22,223 nucleotides of DNA from DATKBT01 sp035546295 (GTDB lineage: Bacteria > Acidobacteriota > Thermoanaerobaculia > Multivoradales > Multivoraceae). Location: positions 1 through 22,223 of the forward strand of contig DATKBT010000170.1 of NCBI GenBank assembly GCA_035546295.1, in the 5' to 3' direction. The position numbers and the translations under genes are program-made. Numbering within the stretch: the first letter of the stretch is position 1; every line of letters starts with the position of its first letter. The notes below the pieces were generated by a model that was given only the letters and a program-made list of their open reading frames with translations, was not told where the DNA came from and did not search any database. Below, in pieces: positions 7,734 to 14,489 of this stretch.

Positions 7734-8366
7734 ATGGCAGACGAGAACCAGCCATCGAGCGCTCCGGCGCGCCGGCACGTCGTTCGCCTCAAGGTGCGCT
7801 TCACCGGCGCGCGCGACTACGTGGAGCAGTACGCGTTCAACCTCAGCGAGGGGGGGCTGTTCGTCGCCGGCGCGACCCATCTCACGCCGCTCCAAGTGGT
7901 CCCGGTGGAGCTCGAGCTGCCGGGTCTGGGCCGCTTCGAGATCGAGTGCCGGGTCGCTCACGTCCTCGACGAGGAGCGCGCCCGCCGCTTCGATCGGGCG
8001 CCGGGGGCCGGCCTGGCGGTGATGTCGGCGCCGCGGGAGTTCGACGAAGCGTTGCGCGAATACCTGCGGATCATCGGCGCTCGCCGCGACGCGACCGTGC
8101 TGGCTGCCGACGCGAAGGTCCGGGGGCTGCTCTCGGACGCCGGCTACCGGCTGGTCGACGCCGACCAGCTCTCCGACCTACCGTCGCTGTGCGAGCAGCA
8201 CGAGAGTGTCGTCGCCATCGTCGTTTCCTCGGCCCGCATGGAGGAAGCGCGGGTGATCCTGGGGGGCTCGTCCGCGGGCCGTCTGCTGCTGCGCTACGAG
8301 GCGGACACGCTCGACAGCCTGCTCAACGCGCTCGATCGGCGCGTCGCCGCCCTCGCGGCTCCTTGA
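7734..8366 (+). CDS. PilZ-domain protein (c-di-GMP-binding type)
   Basis: A 210-residue soluble protein. Its N-terminal half is a PilZ domain of the kind common in Myxococcota and Acidobacteriota: R14-H-V-V-R18 gives the RxxxR motif, and N36-L-S-E-G40-G41 gives the second motif with Asn in place of the common Asp. It is followed by FEIECRVAHV and AGLAVMSAPREFDEALREYL. PilZ domains bind cyclic di-GMP and act as effectors in motility, adhesion or exopolysaccharide control. The C-terminal half (~115-205) is alpha/beta (TVLAADAKVRGLLSDAGYRLVDADQL, then ESVVAIVVSS) and recalls a degenerate receiver domain without phospho-acceptor signature; I cannot name it. The ATG at 7734 is chosen because it sits just before the domain. 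It lies 103 bases after another PilZ-like gene, so both may be co-transcribed. Confidence 0.85.
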   Translation: MADENQPSSAPARRHVVRLKVRFTGARDYVEQYAFNLSEGGLFVAGATHLTPLQVVPVELELPGLGRFEIECRVAHVLDEERARRFDRAPGAGLAVMSAPREFDEALREYLRIIGARRDATVLAADAKVRGLLSDAGYRLVDADQLSDLPSLCEQHESVVAIVVSSARMEEARVILGGSSAGRLLLRYEADTLDSLLNALDRRVAALAAP

Positions 8367-8477
8367 CTCGCGCTCGAACGGTCTCGCTCGGGGATGCGGC
8401 ATGATCGGACACCGCGTCGACTCCACGACCTTCGCGCCGGCGAGCCGCGGCCCGATGCTCGCGCGAGCGGATCTCGG

Positions 8478-9491
8478 TCAGTCCTCGCCGGGCGCCAACC
8501 ACGCCTGCGTGAGGTTCGCGGACACGCGGCCCACGGGCGATACTCGGCCGGTCAACCGCAGCGGCACGCGGCGCACCGCGTCGACCCACAGCTCGAGCTC
8601 CCCCTCGAGCCCCAGGAGCTCGAGCTCGTCATCGTCCCCGGCGCCCGGCGTCAGGGTGTAGCGGTAGGCGGGGATCCGCCCCGAGATCTGGATCGCGTTG
8701 CCCTCCGGATCCGGGGCGCCGTAGAGCTCGTAGTCGACGCGGATCGCCTCGGCGCCCGCGTAGCGGACGACGACCGGGTTGAGCATGCTCTTCGAGAACA
8801 CGACCAGCGTCTCGCCGTCGCTCAGGGAGGTCGGCTCGATCGCCGATAGCCAGTAGAACAGCGCCGAGGGATCGGAGACCGGGCTCTTGGTGTCTCGCGG
8901 CAGGATCTCCTCCTGGACGTCGGTCCAGGTCTCGAAGGCGTTCCCCCTTTCCTCCTCGCGCGGTCTCACCCGTCGCGAGAAGATCTCGTGTCTGCCGAAG
9001 CGGTAGAGCTTGAACCGCTCTCGCTTTCCCTCCTCGAGCTGCCGGCGCTGCAGTGCGGCGAGGTCGACCGGATCGAGCCAGATGTCGGTTCTCGATTCCC
9101 TGCCCAGGAGCTGGGAGCTCACCGTGAGGTGGGCGACGCTGTCTCCGCTCGGCGGCAGCGGCTCGCCGCTGGCGAAGCTCTCCAGCTCGCCGACGACCGC
9201 CGGGGCCTCCTGCCAGGAAAGCTCGACCTCGGCGGTGGCCGTGACCAGCAGCTTGCTGGCGCGAAAGACGAGGCGGCGCCAGGTGACGTCGGGCACCGGC
9301 ACGGGCGAGGTCACCGTCGCCGGCGTGGCCGGGGTGGCGCCGGTCGCAGCACCGCCCGCCGCCGTGGCCGCGAGCGTGATCCCGGCGCCCGCTGCGAACA
9401 GGAGCCTCTGCACCCGGCGGAGGCCGACCGTGGGACTTCGACGGGGGTGGCGCCCGGAGAGCGGTGTTGCGGGCTGGGGTGTCTCGCGCAC
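8478..9491 (-). CDS. Exported protein of unknown function (DUF3108-like pattern possible)
   Basis: A 337-residue protein. The basic N-terminus and apolar segment LLFAAGAGITLAATAAGGA (~30-48), followed by a Thr/Pro/Ala-rich spacer, look like a signal peptide and linker. The rest reads as a beta-rich domain: FRASKLLVTATAEVELS, TDIWLDPVDL, KLYRFGRHEIFSRRVRP, DPSALFYWLSAIE, then IRVDYELYG and a closing ELELWVDAVRRVPLRLTGRVSPVGRVSANLTQ. That last element resembles the end of DUF3108-type envelope proteins, but the match is weak. The frame runs further upstream through the neighbouring gene; the GTG at 9491 is preferred because it begins 10 bases after that gene's TAG, with GAGG nearby. A GTG just before QRLLFAAG is an alternative. 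It is the last gene of a minus-strand unit with the Pycsar-effector-like gene. Confidence 0.7.
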   Translation of the reverse strand: MRETPQPATPLSGRHPRRSPTVGLRRVQRLLFAAGAGITLAATAAGGAATGATPATPATVTSPVPVPDVTWRRLVFRASKLLVTATAEVELSWQEAPAVVGELESFASGEPLPPSGDSVAHLTVSSQLLGRESRTDIWLDPVDLAALQRRQLEEGKRERFKLYRFGRHEIFSRRVRPREEERGNAFETWTDVQEEILPRDTKSPVSDPSALFYWLSAIEPTSLSDGETLVVFSKSMLNPVVVRYAGAEAIRVDYELYGAPDPEGNAIQISGRIPAYRYTLTPGAGDDDELELLGLEGELELWVDAVRRVPLRLTGRVSPVGRVSANLTQAWLAPGED

Positions 9492-9501
9492 GGCCTCGAC
9501 T

Positions 9502-10083
9502 CTACAGGCTGGTGAGGATTGCGACGAGCGGACCGAGGACGAACCCGACGAGCAGGAAGACGTAGCTGCGGCGGAGCCGCCGGTACTTGCGGGTGTAGAG
9601 GTAGGCGCCGAGACTGTAGAGATCGTGGGCCATCGCCTCGTAGGTGAGCGGCTCGTCCCGGAGCACCTGGTCGAGCCGATCCAGGAAGCGCTGCTCGTCG
9701 AGCTGCGCGTAGTGGCCGAAGAAGAGCAGATTGCGCAGGGGTTCCTCTCCGTTGGCATCCGGCTGCGGCTCGAGGCGAGGGAGGACGGCGAAGACGGCGA
9801 AGAAGAGCGAGGCCAGCGTGAACGCGCCCAGCGTCAAGAGGCCGTAGCGCAGATTCGGCTCTCTGACGTTGGCCAGGATCAGGGTCAAGACGACGGACGA
9901 CACCGTGATCAGGATGTTGGCCTTGCGGTCGGCCATCGTGCTGATCGCCTGGTGGTGCTGCTGCGCGGTGCGCAGCAGGTACACCGCGGCCGACGGGGAA
10001 GCGATCTGCGAGAAGCGGCGCGCCGCCGGGAGGTCTTCGGACATGAGGCTTTCGTGAAGGGCACGCGTGCGCGCCGTGATCAT
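9502..10083 (-). CDS. Pycsar-effector-family (DUF5706) membrane protein
   Basis: A 193-residue protein with the signature of the PycTM effector family. TAQQHHQAISTMADRKANILITVSSVVLTLILANV combines the conserved ADRKANIL motif with the first membrane helix. A second helix follows (LLTLGAFTLASLFFAVFAVLP), then a soluble segment with NLLFFGHYAQLDEQRFLDRL and YEAMAHDLYSLGAYLYTRKYRRLRRSYVFLLVGFVLGPLVAILTSL, the last part being a C-terminal helix. In Pycsar anti-phage defence, a cyclic pyrimidine nucleotide made by PycC activates such proteins, which then damage the inner membrane. No cyclase gene is visible in the window, so a defence role here is not shown. ATGs at 10083 and 10044 are both possible starts; neither has a strong ribosome site. 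It lies 104 bases behind the amidase gene and 10 bases before the next one. Confidence 0.85.
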   Translation of the reverse strand: MITARTRALHESLMSEDLPAARRFSQIASPSAAVYLLRTAQQHHQAISTMADRKANILITVSSVVLTLILANVREPNLRYGLLTLGAFTLASLFFAVFAVLPRLEPQPDANGEEPLRNLLFFGHYAQLDEQRFLDRLDQVLRDEPLTYEAMAHDLYSLGAYLYTRKYRRLRRSYVFLLVGFVLGPLVAILTSL

Positions 10084-10187
10084 GACGCCGACCGTCGGGT
10101 CTGTCGACTGCCGGCCGCAGCCGGTTCCGATCCGGTCCAGCTCGGCCGTGGGCTCGGCCTCACCGGTCGGCCTCACCCGACCGGGGC

Positions 10188-11609
10188 TCAGCCGATCGCG
10201 GGGCGGCGGTCGCTCCACGGCGCCGCCTGTTCGAGCTGCGAAGCGACCCGGATCAGGGCCGGCTCGCCGCCGAGGGGCGCGGCGAGCTGGACCCCGACGG
10301 GCAGACCCTGCTCGCTCCAGTGCAGCGGCAGGGAGATCGCGGGATTGCCGGCGGCGTTCATCAGCTGGGTGTAGCCGATCGTGCGCTTGAGGTTGGCCAG
10401 GAACGTCCTCGGCTCGGGGTGGTCGAGCGCGAGCGCGCCGATTCGCTGCGGCGGCGCCGGCATGGTGGGGGACAGCAGCAGGTCCCAGGACCCGAAGAAC
10501 CGGCCGAGCGAACGTCCGATGGCGTGGATCATGTTGACGGCGCTGGGGTAGGCGGTGAGCGGCCGATCGTCGACCGAGGTCGCGGTGCTCCAGGTGATCG
10601 GCTCGACGTCGTTCGGCTCGAGCGTCTTCCCGAGCTGGCGCGCTCGCTGCTCCAGACCGAGGCGCAGGTTGGTGCCGACGATGACCCGCGCGGCGTCGGC
10701 GAGGGCATCCCCGTCGATCGCGGGGCGGGCCTCCTCGACGACGTGGCCGAGCGCCTCGAGGCGGCGCGCCGTGGACTCGACCGCCGCCACGCACTCGGGA
10801 TCGGTGTCGACGTCGTTGAAGGCGTGCGTGGTCCAGGCGACTTGCAGGCGGCCGGGATCCCTGCCCGCCTCCTCGCGGAAGGGACGCTCCTGGTGAGGTG
10901 CGGAGTAGGGATCGCCCGGTGCGTTGCCGGCGATCACGTCGAGCAGCGCGGCGCTGTCGCGAACGGTGCGGGAGACGACGTGATGGATGCTCATCCCCGC
11001 CCAGCCCTCTCCCTGCTCGGGGCCGAACGAGACCCTGCCCCGCGACGGCTTGAGCCCGACCAGACCGCAGCACGAGGCCGGGATGCGGATCGACCCGCCG
11101 CCGTCGGACGCGTGGGCGGCGGGGACGATGCCGGCGGCGACGGCAGCCGCGGCGCCGCCGGAGGAGCCGCCGGCGCTGTGCTCGAGATTCCAGGGGTTGC
11201 GGGTCGCTCCGTGCAGCCGCGACTCGGTCGTCGTGGTCACACCGAATTCGGGCGAGGCGGTGCGGCCGAAGATCGCGAGCCCGGCGCGCCGGTAGCGCTC
11301 CACGACCTCGCTGGTCCACTGCGGGACGAAGCCCTCGTACAGATGCGAGCCGTTGGTCAAGGGCACCCCGGCGAGCGCCGCGTAGAGGTCCTTGAGCAGG
11401 AACGGCACACCGCGGAAGGGTCCCTCGGGGAGCTCTTCCGCCTCGTCGACGGCGCGCTCGAAGAACGGCACGACGAGAGCGTTGATCGCGTCGTTGCGCT
11501 CCTCGGCGAGTGCGATCGCCGTCTCGAGCAGCTCCCTGGGGGAGACCTCGCGACGCCGGACCAGCTCGGCCAGTCCGACGGCGTCTCGGAGAAGATAGTC
11601 GTCGCGCAT
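10188..11609 (-). CDS. Amidase-signature family hydrolase
   Basis: A 473-residue protein, the usual length for the amidase signature family, which hydrolyses amide bonds with a Ser-cisSer-Lys triad. All three are visible: K73 in VPFLLKDL, the cis-Ser at ~149 in SAGGSSGG (145-152), and the nucleophile S173 in DGGGSIRIPASCCGLVGLKPSRGRVS. The segment LVGLKPSRGRVSFGP and the C-terminal TMPAPPQRIG and LMNAAGNPAISLPLHWSEQGLPVGVQLAAP are typical of the subgroup containing 6-aminohexanoate-cyclic-dimer hydrolase and related broad-range amidases. It lacks GatB/GatC neighbours and is not expected to be GatA. There is no signal peptide, so it is cytoplasmic. The ATG follows GGAGGA at 5 bases. It is the first gene of the minus-strand unit 11609-8478. 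Confidence 0.92.
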   Translation of the reverse strand: MRDDYLLRDAVGLAELVRRREVSPRELLETAIALAEERNDAINALVVPFFERAVDEAEELPEGPFRGVPFLLKDLYAALAGVPLTNGSHLYEGFVPQWTSEVVERYRRAGLAIFGRTASPEFGVTTTTESRLHGATRNPWNLEHSAGGSSGGAAAAVAAGIVPAAHASDGGGSIRIPASCCGLVGLKPSRGRVSFGPEQGEGWAGMSIHHVVSRTVRDSAALLDVIAGNAPGDPYSAPHQERPFREEAGRDPGRLQVAWTTHAFNDVDTDPECVAAVESTARRLEALGHVVEEARPAIDGDALADAARVIVGTNLRLGLEQRARQLGKTLEPNDVEPITWSTATSVDDRPLTAYPSAVNMIHAIGRSLGRFFGSWDLLLSPTMPAPPQRIGALALDHPEPRTFLANLKRTIGYTQLMNAAGNPAISLPLHWSEQGLPVGVQLAAPLGGEPALIRVASQLEQAAPWSDRRPAIG

Positions 11610-11802
11610 GGCGTCCTCCGCGAGAGCGAGAACAGTCGACGGGAAGCTAACAGAACCGGCGCGCGGGGCGCCCGCGACGTCGTACGAGCGCCGAGCGGGT
11701 GGTGCGTCCGCCCTTTCGACGGGGAGCGTACGGATCCTCGCGGCCCGTCTTCGGACTCAGGTTGGCCCGACGCGCCCTCGAACCGAGCAGGTCTCTCGAC
11801 CA

Positions 11803-11830
11803 CCGAGCGGTGCTCGCGAGCACCGCTCGG
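11803..11830 (-). terminator. 28-bp perfect palindrome, probable transcription terminator
   Basis: A perfectly self-complementary sequence with 13-base arms (CCGAGCGGTGCTC) around a central GC. It lies 15 bases past the stop of the pseudoprotease gene and 194 bases before the amidase start, both on the minus strand. It would form a strong RNA hairpin, but no T tract follows on either strand. It therefore fits a GC-rich terminator or RNA-stabilising stem better than a classical intrinsic terminator. A palindromic protein-binding site is an alternative. Confidence 0.55.
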
Positions 11831-11844
11831 CGTTCGGTGCTCGT

Positions 11845-13449
11845 CTACGGGCAGGTGTCGAAGGCGGCGGTATCCAGGATCGGCTGGAAATCGTCGCCCA
11901 ATCGGTTGCTGTACCGGTTGACCTCCTGGGTCTGGGTGTCGGTGACCTCGAGCTGGATCTCGAGGTTGGTGAGGCCCGCGGCGAAGACCCAGTAGAAGTC
12001 CGAGATCGCGCAGGCGTCGAGGACCTTGATCACCACCTCGACGTTGTCCGGATCGAAGATCGTGAAGTACCCGGTGTCGCCTGTGAGCTCGACCGGTTGC
12101 GCGGCGCCGGTGTTGCCGTCGAAGTCCCGCCAGTTGACGACGACACGGAAGCGATCGTCGTTGATGAACAGCGGCGGCCCGTCGAGCGGCCCGGTGACGG
12201 GCTCGAACTCCAGCCAGCCGGTGATCTGGTCCTCGATGTCCGAGGTCAGTCGGACGGCGACGTTGGAGGTGTCGTCCTCGGCGACGCAGCAGTTGATGGC
12301 GAACAGCCTCGGGTCGGCGCCGGTGGTGGCGAGCGGCGCTCCCACTGCGCCGAAATCGTCGTCCATCCGATGATCGACGAACAGCTCGTCCGAGCCGACC
12401 AGGGTGCCCGTGCGTCTCCACTGCGCGAAGCTCTCCGTCTCGCCCTGAGGCGACTCGTCGTAGCCGATCAGCTCTACGGCGCCGCCGGGAACCAGGTCGA
12501 ACGCGATCGGATAGAACTTGCCGATGCCGGCGAACGACTCCTCGAGAAAGATCGCTCCGTACGACGAGGCCGGGTCCTCCGAGTCGATCCAGGCCTGGGG
12601 CACCTCGATCTCGATGCCGAACTGCGAGCCGAAGGGCTCGATCAGGTCGGCACCCTGCACCGTCTGCGTCTGACCCGGGACCACCAGCACCGATTCGGCG
12701 AAGCCGCCGAGGAGCGGATCGTAGAGGGCGAGAGCGGTGGTCAGCACGGTGTACGGCGCGACCAGCACGCCGGAGGCGAAGGCGATGGTGCCGTCGGGGA
12801 AGGTGCTCTCGATGAAGGCGACGGTGTTGTACGGGAAAACGGTGGTGTCACCGGTCCGGATGCGATCGTCCGCGCCGAACACGAGGGGCCGGCCGAGGCG
12901 GCTGCCGTCTCCGGCCGTCGCGCTGGGCCGGCCCGGAGCGAGTCGGGCGCGCGCCGTCTTCTGAGACTCGCCGAGCAATCGCCGAGCGCCGCGATCGAGA
13001 GCGCGGTCTTCGGCGCTGACCACTGGCGCGTTGTCGCGGACGACGCCTCGGCTGGGACGCCGGGCGCTGGGTGCGGAGGCGCCGAGGCCGCCGGTGGCGG
13101 AGGCGAGAAGGTCCCCCGAGACCTCCCGCAGCGCGGCCGCCTGGGACGCGCTCAGGGGCCGAGTCTGGGGCGCGACCATCAGAGTGCAGAGACTGCCGTC
13201 GGCCTGTGGAATTTCCTTCCATCGGTAAACTCGACCGTCGATCCACTGGGCGACGGTCACGTGCGGCTCCGAGAGGCGGATGCTGGCGCACTCGCCGAGC
13301 CGCACGCCATCCACTTCGACCGAGGCGCCGTCTCGGGCTTCGGCGAGCCATCCCGGGAGGGTGGATGCGGCCGGAATCGAGGTTGAGCTGGCGAGGATCA
13401 AAAACAGGGCGAGAAGGAGGGCACGCGGGGTCGGTCTCTCGGCACGCAT
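11845..13449 (-). CDS. Exported trypsin/V8-fold pseudoprotease with C-terminal accessory domain
   Basis: A 534-residue protein. Residues 1-29 are a signal peptide (RALLLALFLILASSTSIPAAS). After an N-terminal region of ~150 residues, the segment DDRIRTGDTTVFPYNTVAFIESTFPDGTIAFASGVLVAPYTVLTTAL aligns by eye with glutamyl-endopeptidase/V8-type serine proteases. The catalytic positions are changed: VLTTALALYD stands where VLTAAHCVYD is expected (His lost), SSYGAIFL where DYGAI is expected (Asp lost), and GAVGAPLA where GxSGSP is expected (Ser lost). The last ~100 residues (FRVVVNWRDFDGNTGAAQPVELTGDTGYFTIFDPDNVEVVIKVLDAC) form a domain I associate with extracellular proteins of Acidobacteriota. 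Probably secreted or surface-exposed and non-proteolytic. The ATG at 13449 is chosen because the signal peptide starts there and GAGG precedes it. Confidence 0.8.
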   Translation of the reverse strand: MRAERPTPRALLLALFLILASSTSIPAASTLPGWLAEARDGASVEVDGVRLGECASIRLSEPHVTVAQWIDGRVYRWKEIPQADGSLCTLMVAPQTRPLSASQAAALREVSGDLLASATGGLGASAPSARRPSRGVVRDNAPVVSAEDRALDRGARRLLGESQKTARARLAPGRPSATAGDGSRLGRPLVFGADDRIRTGDTTVFPYNTVAFIESTFPDGTIAFASGVLVAPYTVLTTALALYDPLLGGFAESVLVVPGQTQTVQGADLIEPFGSQFGIEIEVPQAWIDSEDPASSYGAIFLEESFAGIGKFYPIAFDLVPGGAVELIGYDESPQGETESFAQWRRTGTLVGSDELFVDHRMDDDFGAVGAPLATTGADPRLFAINCCVAEDDTSNVAVRLTSDIEDQITGWLEFEPVTGPLDGPPLFINDDRFRVVVNWRDFDGNTGAAQPVELTGDTGYFTIFDPDNVEVVIKVLDACAISDFYWVFAAGLTNLEIQLEVTDTQTQEVNRYSNRLGDDFQPILDTAAFDTCP

Positions 13450-13768
13450 GGAGGAACCTCGTCGGTTGGGGTCGCGGAAGAATCTCGTCGCACGGGAAAC
13501 GAGAGCGGGTCGGGAGAAACGCCCGGTGACCGGCGAGGCTCCCGGAGACGGGCCCATACGAGCCGAGCGGACGGGTCGTTCCGATCCAGCGGTCCTGGGC
13601 CGTGCGGTCCATTCTGCACGTTTCGTACCCGATGGCACAATGCCATGAAACGGTGCGTCGTCCGACCTTGCGCCATGCTCGCACACCCGAACCCGTCCTC
13701 GGCGGGGGACTCTGCCGTCGCCACCGGGGCGACCGAACGGGTTCCGCGGGCGTGACAACTTCGGAGCT

Positions 13769-13794
13769 GAAGTTTCAAAAAAACTTGAAACTTC
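13769..13794. promoter_or_regulatory. Perfect inverted-repeat operator of the GbsR-type regulator
   Basis: Two perfect 10-base arms, GAAGTTTCAA and TTGAAACTTC, are separated by AAAAAC. The site is strikingly AT-rich in a GC-rich region and lies 25 bases before the regulator's ATG. Its right arm contains the candidate -35 box TTGAAA, so a bound dimer would block RNA polymerase. MarR/GbsR-family dimers commonly bind sites of this size and autoregulate. Binding by the adjacent regulator is inferred from position. Confidence 0.8.
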
Positions 13795-13813
13795 GACCGC
13801 GCTCCTCTATCGT
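13785..13813 (+). promoter_or_regulatory. Sigma70-type promoter for regulator and men operon, probably leaderless
   Basis: TTGAAA (13785-13790, 5 of 6 matches to TTGACA) and TATCGT (13808-13813, 4 of 6 to TATAAT) are separated by exactly 17 bases. Counting 7 bases from the -10 box places the transcription start at about 13820, the A of the regulator's ATG. AGAGG directly abuts the ATG and could not act as a normally spaced ribosome site, which also suggests a leaderless mRNA. Confidence 0.55.
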
Positions 13814-13819
13814 CAGAGG

Positions 13820-14452
13820 ATGGAGCCGACCGCCGTCCGCGATGCATTCGTCCAGCTCTGGGGATCGTTGGGCACCTTCTGGGGGGTGTCGCCGACGACG
13901 GCCCGCGTCTTCGGGTGGCTGCTCTCGCGCTCCGAGCCGGCGGACGCGGTCGAGATCATGGAGGGGCTCGACCTTTCTCGTGGAGCGGTGAGCATGGCGT
14001 GCCGGGAGCTGCGCGAGTGGCGACTGATCACGACCGAGCGGATGCCGGGATCCCGGCGGACCCTGTACCACCCCGAGACCGACTTCGAGAAGGTGGTGCG
14101 CCACGTGATCCAGATCCGCAAACAGCGCGAGTGGGACCCCATCCTCGAGAGCCTTCAGGAGTGGATTCCGGCGCTCGAGGAGAACCCGGCCCCGGAGGCT
14201 GCGGTCTTCGCCGAGCGGCTCAAGGCGATGGAGGCGCTGGTCGAGCTCGCCGATTCGATCGCCGAGCGCATTCTGCGGGGAGGCACCGTCTCGAACCTCG
14301 GGCTCAAGCTGCTGGTCGGCGGCGGACAGAGGGACCGGCGGCGCGAGAAGCCGAGAGCGCTGCGCCCAGAAGAGGACCGAGAGAAAGACCGAGAGAAGGA
14401 CGCAGACGAAAGCCACCACATAGAAGGCAGTCGCCGGGGAGGTGGGGCGTGA
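13820..14452 (+). CDS. GbsR/MarR-type transcriptional regulator
   Basis: A 210-residue DNA-binding protein. Residues ~8-115 follow the GbsR pattern: VQLWGSLGTFWGVSPTTARVFGWLLSRSEPADAVEIMEGLDLSRGAVSMACRELREWRLI, a winged helix whose recognition helix is near LSRGAVSMACREL, then the wing SRRTLYHPETDFEKVV and a coiled helix QIRKQREWDPILESLQEW for dimerisation. Characterised GbsR proteins are repressors that respond to choline or related ligands; the ligand here is unknown. The C-terminus (~170-210) is a highly charged Arg/Lys/Asp/Glu tail. The gene follows its own inverted-repeat operator and is first in a run of co-directional menaquinone genes, with 37 bases to the polyprenyl synthase start. 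It may therefore adjust quinone synthesis, though it could also only regulate itself. Confidence 0.85.
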   Translation: MEPTAVRDAFVQLWGSLGTFWGVSPTTARVFGWLLSRSEPADAVEIMEGLDLSRGAVSMACRELREWRLITTERMPGSRRTLYHPETDFEKVVRHVIQIRKQREWDPILESLQEWIPALEENPAPEAAVFAERLKAMEALVELADSIAERILRGGTVSNLGLKLLVGGGQRDRRREKPRALRPEEDREKDREKDADESHHIEGSRRGGGA

Positions 14453-14489
14453 GCAGAACCCCCGCGAACGACGCGACGGGGAAGGAACG

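Larger units (their letters stand above)
13450..13819. other. 370-bp divergent intergenic region
   Basis: This lies between the pseudoprotease gene (minus) and the GbsR-type regulator (plus) and should hold both promoters. No coding frame with a domain is seen. It contains a short inverted repeat, ATGGCA-CAA-TGCCAT (13632-13646), of unknown role, and the regulator's operator and promoter at its right end (13769-13813). I could not pick a convincing promoter for the minus-strand gene. Confidence 0.7.

Noticed and set aside
8367..8477. Terminator between the convergent PilZ gene and the minus-strand exported-protein gene
   Set aside because: A 12-base palindrome GCTCGCGCGAGC at 8457-8468 is present, but it is short, common in such GC-rich DNA and has no T tract, so I did not list it as a feature.
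9502..11319. The Pycsar-like frame extending upstream through the amidase gene as one large protein
   Set aside because: The extension is Arg/Pro-rich shadow sequence of the amidase; the conserved domain begins only after 10083.
10188..11609. GatA subunit of the tRNA amidotransferase
   Set aside because: No gatB or gatC nearby and the sequence around the Ser nucleophile (GGGSIRIPASCCGLVGLKPSRGRVS) and the C-terminus fit broad-range amidases better.
13632..13646. TGGCAC near a dyad, considered as a sigma54 promoter
   Set aside because: The GG and GC elements are not at the required -24/-12 spacing; the sequence is better described as a short inverted repeat of unknown role.
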